The position numbers were made by a program, and so were the translations under genes. This document shows positions 43,390 through 53,161 of a stretch of DNA of 64,000 nt, one piece after another. This DNA comes from Bacteroidota bacterium (GTDB taxonomy: Bacteria > Bacteroidota > Bacteroidia > Bacteroidales > Prolixibacteraceae). Below the pieces are notes generated by a model. It did no database searches. It saw nothing but the letters and a program-made list of their open reading frames with translations, and had not been told where the DNA came from. The DNA lies in the NCBI GenBank assembly GCA_023251455.1, contig JAHEYT010000030.1, forward strand, positions 1 through 64,000, given 5' to 3'. The first letter of the stretch is position 1. Every line of letters starts with the position of its first letter.

Positions 43390-43833
43390 GACTTCATGTT
43401 TTAAAAGTTAATAAATATTGAGAAAATGAGTATTTTGAGAAACACCTGGATATCAGGGAGGTTCACCTGTTACGGTTACGAAAGCAAACAATTAGCAAAT
43501 ATTAACATTCATCAATAATAGATTTTGAAACCATCTGGGCTACTGGTAAGCTATTCAGAATATCCGGATTACCTTCCCCTCCAAATAAAATAAGGATGAC
43601 CTCTGCCATCCTTTTCCAACTAACTAAACCTATTTCTATGAAAAAAAACTAAACTTCTATTTTTATTGCTCTGTACAAATGTACGGCGGAATTTTGTTAA
43701 CGTGTTTCAATCAACGTTAAGAAAAATTAAAACTATAACTTGTAAAATATTGTTTTACAGCTCACATAAGATTAAAAGGCCGTCATCCAAACAAATGGAG
43801 ACGGCCTTTGAAATATATAATCTCGTTTAGTTT
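43390..43833. other. intergenic region with a possible SusC-type remnant
   Basis: 444 bases. It contains a hairpin followed by T (AAGGATG 43592-43598 with CATCCTT 43607-43613), then ATG AAA AAA AAC TAA at 43638. One extra A in the run of eight would open 27 codons beginning MKKKLNFYFY and hydrophobic later, resembling the start of a TonB-dependent receptor. TTAACGT/ACGTTAA half-sites follow at 43697 and 43714. Confidence 0.4.
43774..43809 (-). terminator. terminator of gltD
   Basis: AAAGGCCGTC pairs with GACGGCCTTT (43775-43784 and 43800-43809); on the minus strand it is followed by TTTT. It lies 25 bases beyond the gltD stop. Confidence 0.8.
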
Positions 43834-45330
43834 CTATTCTTCCGGGCAAAGGAATTCGTCGACATTAGCCGCAGCAATTTTACCTGCTTCGATGGCACGA
43901 ACGACCAAACTGGCACCGGCTTCAACGTCGCCACAGGCAAATATTTTTTCGTTCGAAGTTTGCTTCTTAGCGTTCACTTTTACGTTTCCACGTCCGTCGT
44001 AATCAATTCCAAGCGCGTCGAGCAATCCGTTGTGAACAGGCTGTGTAAAACCCATCGACAACAACACCAAATCAACATCTACGATCTCTAATGATCCGAT
44101 TTTTTCAGTCATCACCCAACGTCCGGCTTCATCTTTTGTCCACTCAACTTCGACCAAAACCACTTGTTTGATGGTACCATTATCGCCAATAAACCGTTGA
44201 GTCGATAAACTCCAGCGACGTTCACAACCTTCGAGATGCGAACTTGATGTGCGAAGCGTATTGGGCCAGTATGGCCATGGATTGTTATCGGCACGTTCAG
44301 TAGCTGGTTTAGGCAGAATTTCAATCTGCATGACACTTCTGGCTTTCTGGCGGATCGATGTACCCACACAGTCGGACCCAGTGTCTCCACCACCAATAAC
44401 CAATACCTTTTTATCTTTTGCCAGAATGCTGATTTCTTCAGGAATAACTTCTCCGGCAATGCGTTTATTCGATTGGCTCAGGAAATCCATCGCAAAATGG
44501 ACACCTTTCAACTCGCGGCCTTCAACCGGCAAATCGCGTGGTTGTTCAGCACCATTGGCTAAAACAACGGCATCAAACTGTTCCAGTAATTCGTCACAGG
44601 TAATGTCAACACCAACATTAACATTGGGTTTGAAATTAATGCCTTCATCAAGGAAAATTTCCAGACGACGGTCGATTACAGTTTTGCTCAATTTAAAATC
44701 AGGAATACCAAAACGAAGCAAACCTCCAATCGCGCTGTTCTTTTCGAAAACAGTCACCTCATGTCCGGCCTGATTGAGCAAATCGGCAGCCGACAGACCT
44801 GCAGGACCTGAACCGACAACAGCTACTTTTTTTCCTGTGCGAACTTCAGGAATACGTGGCTGAACAAATCCTAAATTGAAGGCATGTTCAACAGTCGACG
44901 CTTCGTTTTCGCGAATGGTAACCGCTTCGTTGTGAATGGCCAACACACACGATTTTTCGCATGGAGCCGGGCAAACACGTCCGGTAAACTCCGGAAAGCT
45001 ATTAGTCGAGTGCAAAATATCGTAAGCGCCTTTCCAATTTCCTTTGTACACCAGATCCTGCCATTCCGGAATTTTACTTCCTACCGGGCAGCCCCAATGG
45101 CAGAACGGAACTCCGCAATCCATGCAGCGCGCAGCCTGATCAATACGGTCTTTGTCGTCGAGCGTTTGCTCCACTTCACCATAATCGTAAATTCTGTCGT
45201 TCAGCGGACGGTAACCAGCATCTTTCCGTCCTATTGTCATGAAACCTTTTGGATTTCCCATGGTGTTTGTATTTTTATTTTGATCATCTGGTCTCCCGAA
45301 GATTAGCTTTTCAAAGTCAATTGTTGTCAT
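43834..45330 (-). CDS. gltD: Glutamate synthase small subunit
   Basis: Supplies electrons from NADPH to GltB. The 498 residues start with two 4Fe-4S motifs (Cys69, 72, 77 and 81 in CMDCGVPFCHWGC, and a second set with CPAPCEKSC near 117-125), then an FAD-binding GSGPAGLSAADLLNQAG (about 172) and an NADPH-binding GGGDTGSDCVG (about 313). The length is normal. It is downstream of gltB on the same strand after a 123-base gap, so both are probably transcribed together. It resembles NfnB, but gltB adjacency fixes its role. Confidence 0.96.
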   Translation of the reverse strand: MTTIDFEKLIFGRPDDQNKNTNTMGNPKGFMTIGRKDAGYRPLNDRIYDYGEVEQTLDDKDRIDQAARCMDCGVPFCHWGCPVGSKIPEWQDLVYKGNWKGAYDILHSTNSFPEFTGRVCPAPCEKSCVLAIHNEAVTIRENEASTVEHAFNLGFVQPRIPEVRTGKKVAVVGSGPAGLSAADLLNQAGHEVTVFEKNSAIGGLLRFGIPDFKLSKTVIDRRLEIFLDEGINFKPNVNVGVDITCDELLEQFDAVVLANGAEQPRDLPVEGRELKGVHFAMDFLSQSNKRIAGEVIPEEISILAKDKKVLVIGGGDTGSDCVGTSIRQKARSVMQIEILPKPATERADNNPWPYWPNTLRTSSSHLEGCERRWSLSTQRFIGDNGTIKQVVLVEVEWTKDEAGRWVMTEKIGSLEIVDVDLVLLSMGFTQPVHNGLLDALGIDYDGRGNVKVNAKKQTSNEKIFACGDVEAGASLVVRAIEAGKIAAANVDEFLCPEE

Positions 45331-45453
45331 TTTTTGTCATTAGGTCATTTTTTGTTTTCCAACAATTATATGACTATCAATGACCATTTAATGACTTCAG
45401 GAAAAAAATCAGATACTCTTATTATTTTTTAAATTCCTTATTACTTCTCTTTT

Positions 45454-48400
45454 TTATTCGTGCCTTGTTGGATTGTCTTCGCTTAACTGAAGTTTTGCAA
45501 CCAGTTCGCGCAACTTGATTTCTTCCAGCACTTTCTTATACTCGAACGGAATAACCTTCACAAATTTAGGCAGGTATTCGTCCCAGTTGGTCAGAATCTT
45601 AGCGGCCATTGTACTTTGTGTGTACAACAGGTGTTTGTTAATCATATCCTGTAATTCAACAATATCGGCTTTGTCTTCAACCGGCCCGAGTTCGACCAGA
45701 CCTTTGTTGCAGAAATATTCAAAATTTCCTTCAGTGTCGAGAACATAAGCAATACCACCGCTCATCCCTGCCGCGAAGTTACGTCCGGTAGTTCCCAGAA
45801 CAACCACACGCCCGCCTGTCATGTATTCGCAGCAATGGTCGCCGCTACCTTCAATAACCGCTTTGGCTCCTGAATTACGCACACAGAAACGTTCACCGGC
45901 TACACCGCGAATGAAAGCTTCTCCGGAAGTTGCCCCGTAGAATGAGGTATTTCCGACGATGATATTTTCTTCAGGATTAAAGGTTGAACCAACCGGTGGA
46001 ACCACGATGATGCGGCCTCCGGAAAGACCTTTTCCGATATAGTCATTCGAATCGCCTTCCAAACGGAAACTCAATCCTTTTACCAGGAATGCGCCAAAAC
46101 TCTGTCCAGCAGTTCCGGTAAAATTGGCCATGATGGTGTTGTTTGGTAAACCTTCCTCGCCGTAACGACGCGAAATTTCTCCGGATAACATGGCGCCAAC
46201 AGTACGGTCGACATTGGTTATAGTATGAGCCAACCAAACTTTTTCCTTGCTCTTGATGGCTTTGTTGGCGTCGCGAATCAGGGTATGGTCCATGTGTTCC
46301 TCAACCGATTTGATGTTCGGGAACGTGTTCCGGATATCGTGTTTTTTTGCTTCTTCAGGCATATGGATGATGCGCGAGAAGTCCATTTTTTTCATTTTCC
46401 AGTTGCCAACTTCGTGATTTTGCTCCAACAAATCGGCACGACCAACAATTTCGTCGAATGTAGTGAAGCCCATTTCAGCCAGAATTTCGCGAACTTCCAT
46501 CGCAATAAAGCGGAAGAAATTAATGGCATATTCTGAACGTCCGATAAATCGTTTGCGTAAAGTTTCGTCCTGAGTGGCAATACCTGCCGGACAAGTATTG
46601 AGGTGACATTTCCTCATCATGATACAACCCAATGTAATCAATGCTGAAGTTGAGAAACCGAATTCCTCGCCACCCAAACATCCCATGATTACTACATCGC
46701 GACCGGTTTTTAACTGTCCGTCGACCTGAAGTTTTACACGACCACGAAGGTTGTTCATCACCAAAGTCTGCTGGGTTTCGGCAATACCCAATTCGGCAGG
46801 CAAACCTGCAAATTTGATGGAGCTGGCAGGACTTGCACCTGTACCACCTTCGCAACCTGCAATAATAATCAGGTCGGAGAATGCTTTGGCTACACCGGCA
46901 GCAATAGTACCTACCCCATTTTCGGCAACCAGTTTCACTGAAACTTTAGCGCGTGGGTTGGTTACTTTCAAGTCGTAAATCAACTGCGCCAAATCCTCGA
47001 TCGAATAAATATCGTGGTGAGGGGGTGGCGAAATCAGGGTGATACCTGGCGTTGAATTACGCAGTTTTGCAATTATATTATTGATTTTGAACCCTGGTAA
47101 CTGACCACCTTCTCCAGGTTTAGCTCCCTGGGCAATTTTAATCTGTAATTCGTCAGCGTTAATCAGGTAATTATTGGTTACCCCAAAACGACCCGATGCT
47201 ACCTGTTTAATGGCGCTCCGTTTGTTGGTACCAAAACGTTCAGCATCTTCCCCACCCTCGCCGGTATTGCTTCTTCCGCCGATGGAATTCATGGCTATGG
47301 CAAGCGCTTCGTGTGCTTCCTTGCTGATCGAGCCGTACGACATCGCACCGGTTACGAAACGTTTCATGATACTTTCAACCGGTTCAACAAGCGAAATATC
47401 GATTGGATTACGTTTGTAGTTGAGGCAACCACGAATAAATGTTGGTTTGGCATTGTCGGAATTTACCTTTTGGCTGAATTCCTTGAACACGCTGTAATCG
47501 TTGGTGCGGGTAGCCCACTGCAACAAACCTACCGTTTCAGGATTCCATGCGTGATGTTCACCATATTTACGGTAATGGTAAGTTCCGGCAGTTTCGAAAC
47601 GGTCGTTGATCAGGTGTTTCTTCTTTCCAAAAGCTTCTTTGTGGAACAACAACGATTCCTGACAAATTTCTTCAAGGCCAATTCCGCTGAATTTAGAAGC
47701 AGTTCCGGTGAAATATTTGGTAATGATCTCATCTGAAACACCCAATGATTCGAACAACTGACAACCATGATAACTGCGGAGGGTTGAAATTCCCATTTTC
47801 GACAGGATTTTCAACAAACCTTTATTGATGGATTTAATGTAGTTGTAGCGGGCTTTTGAATAATCCATATTAATCTCACCGCTCTTCACCATGTCGTTGA
47901 TGGCAGCAAAGGCCAAATATGGATTTACAGAACTTGCTCCGTAACCAAACAACAAGGCAAAATGTGAAATCTCGCGGGCTTCGGCAGTTTCAACAATGAT
48001 ACCGATCTGCATCCTCTTTTGAGTCTGAATCAGGTGGTGATGAACTGCAGCAACTGCCAATAATGATGGAATTGGAGCATACTCGGCCGAAACCTGACGG
48101 TCGGACAAAATGATGAAATTCTTTTGGTCGTCAACGGCCTGTTCTGCCAGTTTCAGCAAACCGTCGAATGCTTTTTTGAATCCTTCAACACCATCTTTCA
48201 CCGGAAAGACCATTGGAATGGTAGTATGCGAGAATTGTTCGTGTTTAAAGTCCTTAATTTTTCCAAGGTCGGTATTGGTTATAATCGGATCGTCGAACTT
48301 AATCAATTTTGCGTGTACCGGAGATTCGTCCAATATATTGGTGTGCAGTGAACCGATGTAATTGGTCAGCGACATCACCAATCCTTCGCGAATTGAGTCG

Positions 48401-49977
48401 ATTGGCGGGTTGGTTACCTGAGCAAACACCTGACGGAAATAATTAAAGAAACGCTGTGGTTGTTCCGAGAAACAAGCCAGCGGTGTATCGTTACCCATCG
48501 AGCTGGTTGGTTCGTCACCAGTTACAGCCATTGGTTTCAGGATCATTTCCATATCTTCTTTCGAATAGCCAAACACTTTCGAATAAGTTGAGAACTGATC
48601 GCCCATGGATGAAGAAACACGCTGTTTTACTTCAATATCTTCCATCTGTAAACGGTTTTCTTTCAACCAGTTTCCATAAGGATTGCGCGAACTCAACTGA
48701 GCTTTTACTTCTTTATCCGGAATAATAATTCCCAGCTTGGTATCAACCAACAGGATTTTACCGGGGCGCAAACGGCCTTTTTCTTTAATATCTTCAGCAG
48801 CAAAAGTCTGAACACCAACCTCAGAACCCATCACAATCATATCATTTTTGGTGATGATGTATCTGGAAGGTCGTAATCCATTACGGTCGAGTGTTCCGCC
48901 AATGTAACGTCCATCGGAGAATACCATCGAAGCCGGGCCATCCCACGGTTCCATAATGGTAGAGTGATATTCGTAGAATGCCTTCAAACTATCCGGAATC
49001 GGATTTTTCTCGTTGAACGATTCCGGAATCATCATACACAGCACGTGAGGCACTGAGCGACCAGTCTGGTGAAGGAATTCAAGTGTATTGTCAAATGAAG
49101 CTGAATCGGATTTATTGGGTTCAATAACCGGGAATAGCTTTGGGAGATCTTCACCAAAAATTTCAGATTTTAGGAGCGATTCGCGGGCCGACATCCACAT
49201 GCGATTGCCTTTTACCGTGTTGATTTCGCCATTGTGGGCAATCATGCGGAATGGCTGAGCCAAATCCCAGGTTGGAAATGTATTGGTACTGAAACGCGAA
49301 TGAACCAATGCGATGGCACTGGTAAATTTCGGATGCGAAAGATCTTTAAAATATTCTCTCAGCTGTCCGGAAGTAAGCATTCCCTTGTAAATTATCGTTT
49401 TGGTCGACAAACTTGGAACATAAAAAGCTTGACGGAATTTCAGTTTGGAATCCCTGATTTCCTTTTCGGCCTGTTTACGTGCCAGATATAATTTCTGCTC
49501 AAAAACGTCCTGCTCAAAATCAGCTTTCACAAAAATCTGACGAATATAAGGTTCAGTTAACTTGGCAATTTCCCCGGGGGCTGAACTATCAACCGCCACA
49601 TCGCGGTACTCAATTAAGGTAAGTCCTTCGTGAGTGATATATTTGGTTAGAATATCCTGACAAACAGCCGCTTCTTTTTTATCCTGAGGAAAAAAGATCA
49701 AGCCTGTACCAAACTTACCCGAAGCAGGAATATCCACCTTCAACACTTCCTTGATATATTGATCAGGTATCTGCATTAAAATACCGGCACCGTCACCAGT
49801 TTTGTTATCGGCACTGGTAGCACCACGGTGTTCCATATTTTCAAGAACCTCTAATCCTCTCTCGATAATGTCGTGCGTTTTTTGGCCTTTGATGTTAGCC
49901 ACAAAACCGATTCCGCAATTATCGTGCTCATTGGCTGGATCGTACAACCCCTGCGCTTTTGGCAATCCTAAATTCAT
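45454..49977 (-). CDS. gltB: Glutamate synthase large subunit
   Basis: Transfers the amide nitrogen of glutamine to 2-oxoglutarate, giving two glutamates. Of 1507 residues, about 1-20 form a propeptide; Cys21 (DNCGIGF) becomes the N-terminal nucleophile of the glutaminase domain. The central and FMN domains follow, with GEGGQLPGFK and GGTGASPASSIKFAG. The 3Fe-4S cysteines are in GCIMMRKCHLNTCPAG. A C-terminal beta-helix domain ends the protein. Works with GltD. Confidence 0.97.
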   Translation of the reverse strand: MNLGLPKAQGLYDPANEHDNCGIGFVANIKGQKTHDIIERGLEVLENMEHRGATSADNKTGDGAGILMQIPDQYIKEVLKVDIPASGKFGTGLIFFPQDKKEAAVCQDILTKYITHEGLTLIEYRDVAVDSSAPGEIAKLTEPYIRQIFVKADFEQDVFEQKLYLARKQAEKEIRDSKLKFRQAFYVPSLSTKTIIYKGMLTSGQLREYFKDLSHPKFTSAIALVHSRFSTNTFPTWDLAQPFRMIAHNGEINTVKGNRMWMSARESLLKSEIFGEDLPKLFPVIEPNKSDSASFDNTLEFLHQTGRSVPHVLCMMIPESFNEKNPIPDSLKAFYEYHSTIMEPWDGPASMVFSDGRYIGGTLDRNGLRPSRYIITKNDMIVMGSEVGVQTFAAEDIKEKGRLRPGKILLVDTKLGIIIPDKEVKAQLSSRNPYGNWLKENRLQMEDIEVKQRVSSSMGDQFSTYSKVFGYSKEDMEMILKPMAVTGDEPTSSMGNDTPLACFSEQPQRFFNYFRQVFAQVTNPPIDSIREGLVMSLTNYIGSLHTNILDESPVHAKLIKFDDPIITNTDLGKIKDFKHEQFSHTTIPMVFPVKDGVEGFKKAFDGLLKLAEQAVDDQKNFIILSDRQVSAEYAPIPSLLAVAAVHHHLIQTQKRMQIGIIVETAEAREISHFALLFGYGASSVNPYLAFAAINDMVKSGEINMDYSKARYNYIKSINKGLLKILSKMGISTLRSYHGCQLFESLGVSDEIITKYFTGTASKFSGIGLEEICQESLLFHKEAFGKKKHLINDRFETAGTYHYRKYGEHHAWNPETVGLLQWATRTNDYSVFKEFSQKVNSDNAKPTFIRGCLNYKRNPIDISLVEPVESIMKRFVTGAMSYGSISKEAHEALAIAMNSIGGRSNTGEGGEDAERFGTNKRSAIKQVASGRFGVTNNYLINADELQIKIAQGAKPGEGGQLPGFKINNIIAKLRNSTPGITLISPPPHHDIYSIEDLAQLIYDLKVTNPRAKVSVKLVAENGVGTIAAGVAKAFSDLIIIAGCEGGTGASPASSIKFAGLPAELGIAETQQTLVMNNLRGRVKLQVDGQLKTGRDVVIMGCLGGEEFGFSTSALITLGCIMMRKCHLNTCPAGIATQDETLRKRFIGRSEYAINFFRFIAMEVREILAEMGFTTFDEIVGRADLLEQNHEVGNWKMKKMDFSRIIHMPEEAKKHDIRNTFPNIKSVEEHMDHTLIRDANKAIKSKEKVWLAHTITNVDRTVGAMLSGEISRRYGEEGLPNNTIMANFTGTAGQSFGAFLVKGLSFRLEGDSNDYIGKGLSGGRIIVVPPVGSTFNPEENIIVGNTSFYGATSGEAFIRGVAGERFCVRNSGAKAVIEGSGDHCCEYMTGGRVVVLGTTGRNFAAGMSGGIAYVLDTEGNFEYFCNKGLVELGPVEDKADIVELQDMINKHLLYTQSTMAAKILTNWDEYLPKFVKVIPFEYKKVLEEIKLRELVAKLQLSEDNPTRHE

Positions 49978-50501
49978 CTGTATCTATTTTATTTTTTTTC
50001 ATGATGGAACTTGTCTACTAGATTTGCATTCCAGTGTCCCGAGAACCCGGGATAGCATGTTTCATCACCTTTATTTTCTATTTTCCCGATTTTCAAATAT
50101 TGAGACCAACTAGATCGATCATTAATCATTCTGAACGATTCTATCTGTTAAAATCTAAAATCTATAAGTAAATCATTCATTTTTCTTACAAACTGAAAGC
50201 AAAAATAGCATTTTTTATAGGAAATTCAAATCAGAGAATTAAGTAGAAAGCAATCAAAACACTTAATAGAAGATAGATTTGCATTCAAAATTCACAATAA
50301 AATACAGCTATTCAATGACTTAAAGAATATAAAAGCAGATCAATACTCAACTCTATAAGTTCCAAAAATAACGATTAATTAACAAATCCTGACAAACTGC
50401 TTGAATTTGATTCAAATAGTTTACAAATTGATCAAACCCAATTACCCAATGTTTGATCAGCTACAATAAGGTTATTTAAATAAACTTTCTGCCCGGAAAA
50501 A
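49978..50501. other. gltB leader and intergenic region
   Basis: 524 AT-rich bases between argH and gltB, both on the minus strand. The promoter at 50200-50230 suggests a gltB leader of about 220 bases. A small hairpin TCCCG/CGGGA lies at 50037-50052 inside that leader. No other gene or repeat is seen. Confidence 0.5.
50200..50230 (-). promoter_or_regulatory. candidate gltB promoter
   Basis: On the minus strand a TTTG box (50227-50230) precedes TATTTTTG (50200-50207) by 19 bases, matching the -33/-7 layout of Bacteroidota promoters. Confidence 0.5.
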
Positions 50502-51839
50502 CTAAACCGGACTCAACAATTGTCCGTATGCCGCTTCTATTTGCTCAAACTCATATCCTTCAACTACAGCAAGCATTTTTTCAGCAATCTCATCCAGACA
50601 TAGATTACCAACACTTCCGGCATGAGAATGGTTCACTTCACGGGTAGGTTCATAAGTTCCGGCATTGATTTGACCACCAACCTGTTTATAAGCGTCGCGG
50701 AAAGGTACGCCTTGCATCACCAGCTTATTGACATCCTCAACGCTGTAAACGTATTTATACCGGTCGTCGGCCATAAGGTTCGTATTCACCGTCATATTAT
50801 CGATGGCAAAACCGGCAATACTGATACAATCAGACAATTCCTGAAATGCAGGAATAAAGACTTCTTTCAATATCTGTAAGTCGCGGAAATAACCGCTGGG
50901 CAGGTTATTTGTCATCAGGCTGATTTGATATGGGATAGCCTGAATTTTATTGCAATGTGAACGAACCAGCTCAAAAACATCGGGATTTTTTTTGTGAGGC
51001 ATAATGCTCGAACCGGTAGTCAGTTCATCAGGAAGTGACACGAACCCAAAATTCTGACTCATGAACAAACACACGTCAAAAGCAAACTTCGAGATGGTTG
51101 CTGCTATTGATGCCAGTGCAAACGAAACGGTTTTCTCCATCTTTCCACGACCCATCTGAGCATAAATCACATTGTAATTCATAGAATCGAATCCCAACAG
51201 ATTGGTTGTCATTTGCCGGTCGAGCGGAAATGAAGAGCCATAACCAGCGGCAGAACCCAACGGATTTTGGTTTGTAATCTGATAGGCTGCTTTTAACAAA
51301 ACCAAATCATCGACCAGGCTTTCTGCATAAGCGCTGAACCACAAGCCAAACGACGATGGCATCGCCACCTGCAAATGCGTGTAGCCAGGCATCAGGTGAT
51401 CGCGGTTCATGATGGCTTTTGTAAGTAATTTGTCAAACAATTCGCAAACTGCCTCAACCAGCTTCTGAATTTCGGAACGTGTAAAAAGCTTCAAATCCAA
51501 CAAAACCTGATCGTTACGCGAACGCCCGCTGTGGATTTTTTTGCCTGTGTCGCCCAATTTACGGGTCAGCATCAACTCCACCTGTGAGTGAACATCTTCC
51601 ACGCCTTCTTCAATTATGAAATCGCCTTTTTCGATGAACTGGTAAATATTTACCAGTTCGGACTGAAGTTCGACAAACTCCGCTTTCGTAAGTAAATTTA
51701 TGGTTGTCAACATCTTGGCATGAGCAATCGAGCCCAAAACATCAAATTTAGCCAGATACAAATCCATCTCACGGTCTTTACCCACCGTAAAATTTTCAAT
51801 CAGCGAATTAACCGAAGTTCCTTTATCCCAGAGTTTCAT
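50502..51839 (-). CDS. argH: Argininosuccinate lyase
   Basis: Splits argininosuccinate into arginine and fumarate, the last step of arginine synthesis. The 445 residues have the fumarase-superfamily signature GSSIMPHKKNPD, with the serine loop that supplies the catalytic base, as well as HSGRSRNDQ and TSSLMPGYTHLQ-type elements (here MPGYTHLQVAMPSS). The length is close to typical. No other arg gene is present in the window. A match to the -7 box is 23 bases upstream. Confidence 0.96.
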   Translation of the reverse strand: MKLWDKGTSVNSLIENFTVGKDREMDLYLAKFDVLGSIAHAKMLTTINLLTKAEFVELQSELVNIYQFIEKGDFIIEEGVEDVHSQVELMLTRKLGDTGKKIHSGRSRNDQVLLDLKLFTRSEIQKLVEAVCELFDKLLTKAIMNRDHLMPGYTHLQVAMPSSFGLWFSAYAESLVDDLVLLKAAYQITNQNPLGSAAGYGSSFPLDRQMTTNLLGFDSMNYNVIYAQMGRGKMEKTVSFALASIAATISKFAFDVCLFMSQNFGFVSLPDELTTGSSIMPHKKNPDVFELVRSHCNKIQAIPYQISLMTNNLPSGYFRDLQILKEVFIPAFQELSDCISIAGFAIDNMTVNTNLMADDRYKYVYSVEDVNKLVMQGVPFRDAYKQVGGQINAGTYEPTREVNHSHAGSVGNLCLDEIAEKMLAVVEGYEFEQIEAAYGQLLSPV

Positions 51840-51862
51840 AATGCGTTTGTTGTTTGAAGCTC

Positions 51863-51870
51863 CAAAGATA
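51863..51870 (-). promoter_or_regulatory. -7 element of the argH promoter
   Basis: Minus strand TATCTTTG, identical to the rsfS -7 box, 23 bases before the argH ATG. Confidence 0.45.
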
Positions 51871-52164
51871 AATCAAAATAAGGGTTTATACATTTCATGT
51901 GGATTTTTATTCCAGACACCCCTGTTTATTAATATAGGTTTGATTTTAGGCAGTATCATACACAAATGAACCTTTTGAGATGTGAAAAAATGACATTTAC
52001 ATTCTACATCTCTGTCAAATTGTCGATCAAAAAACGATATAATGTCACATATACATCTGATTAATATTGATTTAACATGCATTTATTTACACCAAATCGC
52101 CTTGGCATTTTATTTGAAAATCGACTTTTGAAAAAATTAAATTCATTGTTTAACTAAAAAGAAT

Positions 52165-52169
52165 GGAGG
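52165..52169 (+). promoter_or_regulatory. strong ribosome binding site for hsp20
   Basis: GGAGG, 8 bases before the ATG at 52178. Purine-rich sites this strong are uncommon in Bacteroidota. Confidence 0.6.
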
Positions 52170-52177
52170 ATTAAACT

Positions 52178-52615
52178 ATGGCACTCATGAAATTTTCAGA
52201 TCAATTTCCGTCCATGTTCAACCGTTTTTTTGAAAACGATTTATTTGATTGGTCGACGAGAAATTTTTCAAACACGAACACGACTCTTCCTTCAGTAAAC
52301 ATTAAGGAGGATGTGAATGGTTTTGAAGTTGACATGGCCGCACCTGGTTTTGAAAAGAATGATTTCAAAATCGAATTACTCAACAATTTACTCACCATTT
52401 CGTCGGAGAAAAAGGTTGAAAATGAGACCAAAGAGGATCAGCAATTTACTCGCCAGGAATTTAGCTATCAGTCATTCAGCCGTTCTTTTACATTGCCAAA
52501 TACCGTTGAGGGAGAAAAAATAATGGCAAAGTATGAGAATGGGATATTGAGAGTGGTTATTCCCAAAAAAGAGGAAGCTAAACCAAAGCCTGTCAAGCAA
52601 ATTGAAATTCATTAA
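52178..52615 (+). CDS. Small heat-shock protein (Hsp20), copy 1
   Basis: An ATP-independent holdase that binds unfolding proteins in the cytoplasm. The 145 residues comprise a variable N-terminal part (1-40), the alpha-crystallin domain (about 41-130) with VDMAAPGFEKNDFKIELLNNLLTISSEKK, and a C-terminal IxI-like tail (VIPKKEE to IEIH). The first of two hsp20 genes 75 bases apart. It has its own terminator. Confidence 0.93.
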   Translation: MALMKFSDQFPSMFNRFFENDLFDWSTRNFSNTNTTLPSVNIKEDVNGFEVDMAAPGFEKNDFKIELLNNLLTISSEKKVENETKEDQQFTRQEFSYQSFSRSFTLPNTVEGEKIMAKYENGILRVVIPKKEEAKPKPVKQIEIH

Positions 52616-52621
52616 GACTGA

Positions 52622-52655
52622 TTTAGACGGCTTGTTAAAAGCCGTCTAAATTTTT
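52622..52655 (+). terminator. terminator after hsp20 copy 1
   Basis: TTTAGACGGCT (52622-52632) with AGCCGTCTAAA (52640-52650), loop of 7, then TTTTT. Confidence 0.8.
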
Positions 52656-52689
52656 AAAAAGATTTGTTTAATCTTTAAAAACGAACAAA

Positions 52690-53127
52690 ATGAAACTCTT
52701 TAAATGGAATGCGAATTTAAAACCAAAATTTCCGGCCACAATTGAAAAATTTCTGGGCAAAAAAATTACAGATAAAGCGTCTGATGGCGAAGAAGTTTCA
52801 ACAGTTCCGTCAGTGAATATTTCGAATGCCAACAAAGCATTCGAAGTTAATATCGCATTACCAGGTTTGGATAAAAGTGATGTTAAAGTTGAAATTAAAG
52901 ACAATTGCCTGATCATTTCTTCGGAAAAACAATACGACAAAGAAGACCGGAATAAAGAATGGATACGAAAAGAATACGGCTATGCTTCATTTCAAAGAAT
53001 GTTTCAGTTACCTGAAAGTGCAGACCATGAGCAGGTTCAGGCAGAAATGAAAAATGGCATACTATCGGTAAAAATTGCAAAAAAGACTGATTATCTTGAA
53101 AATAAAAAACTAATTGCTATTGAATAA
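52690..53127 (+). CDS. Small heat-shock protein (Hsp20), copy 2
   Basis: The second 145-residue Hsp20. The alpha-crystallin domain (about 45-135) has VNIALPGLDKSDVKVEIKDNCLIISSEKQ. The N-terminal 40 residues differ from copy 1 and start MKLFKWNANLKPKFPATIEKF. Two different N-termini suggest mixed oligomers or distinct clients. A lipoprotein gene follows after 34 bases. Confidence 0.92.
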   Translation: MKLFKWNANLKPKFPATIEKFLGKKITDKASDGEEVSTVPSVNISNANKAFEVNIALPGLDKSDVKVEIKDNCLIISSEKQYDKEDRNKEWIRKEYGYASFQRMFQLPESADHEQVQAEMKNGILSVKIAKKTDYLENKKLIAIE

Positions 53128-53161
53128 ATAACTATTTGTTTAATCCATAAAGCTAACGACC

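Larger units (their letters stand above)
51840..52177. other. intergenic region between argH and hsp20
   Basis: 338 AT-rich bases between divergent genes. It must hold the hsp20 promoter, but no clear TAnnTTTG box is placed near the start. I see no CIRCE element and no other gene. Confidence 0.55.

Noticed and set aside
43834-45330. The GltD gene considered as NfnB, partner of the NfnA-like protein
   Set aside because: It lies next to gltB, over 30 kb from the NfnA-like gene, and the latter lacks the residues for electron transfer.
52090-52120. A sigma-54-like GG-n10-G site before hsp20
   Set aside because: The -12 element lacks the required GC; only a partial match.
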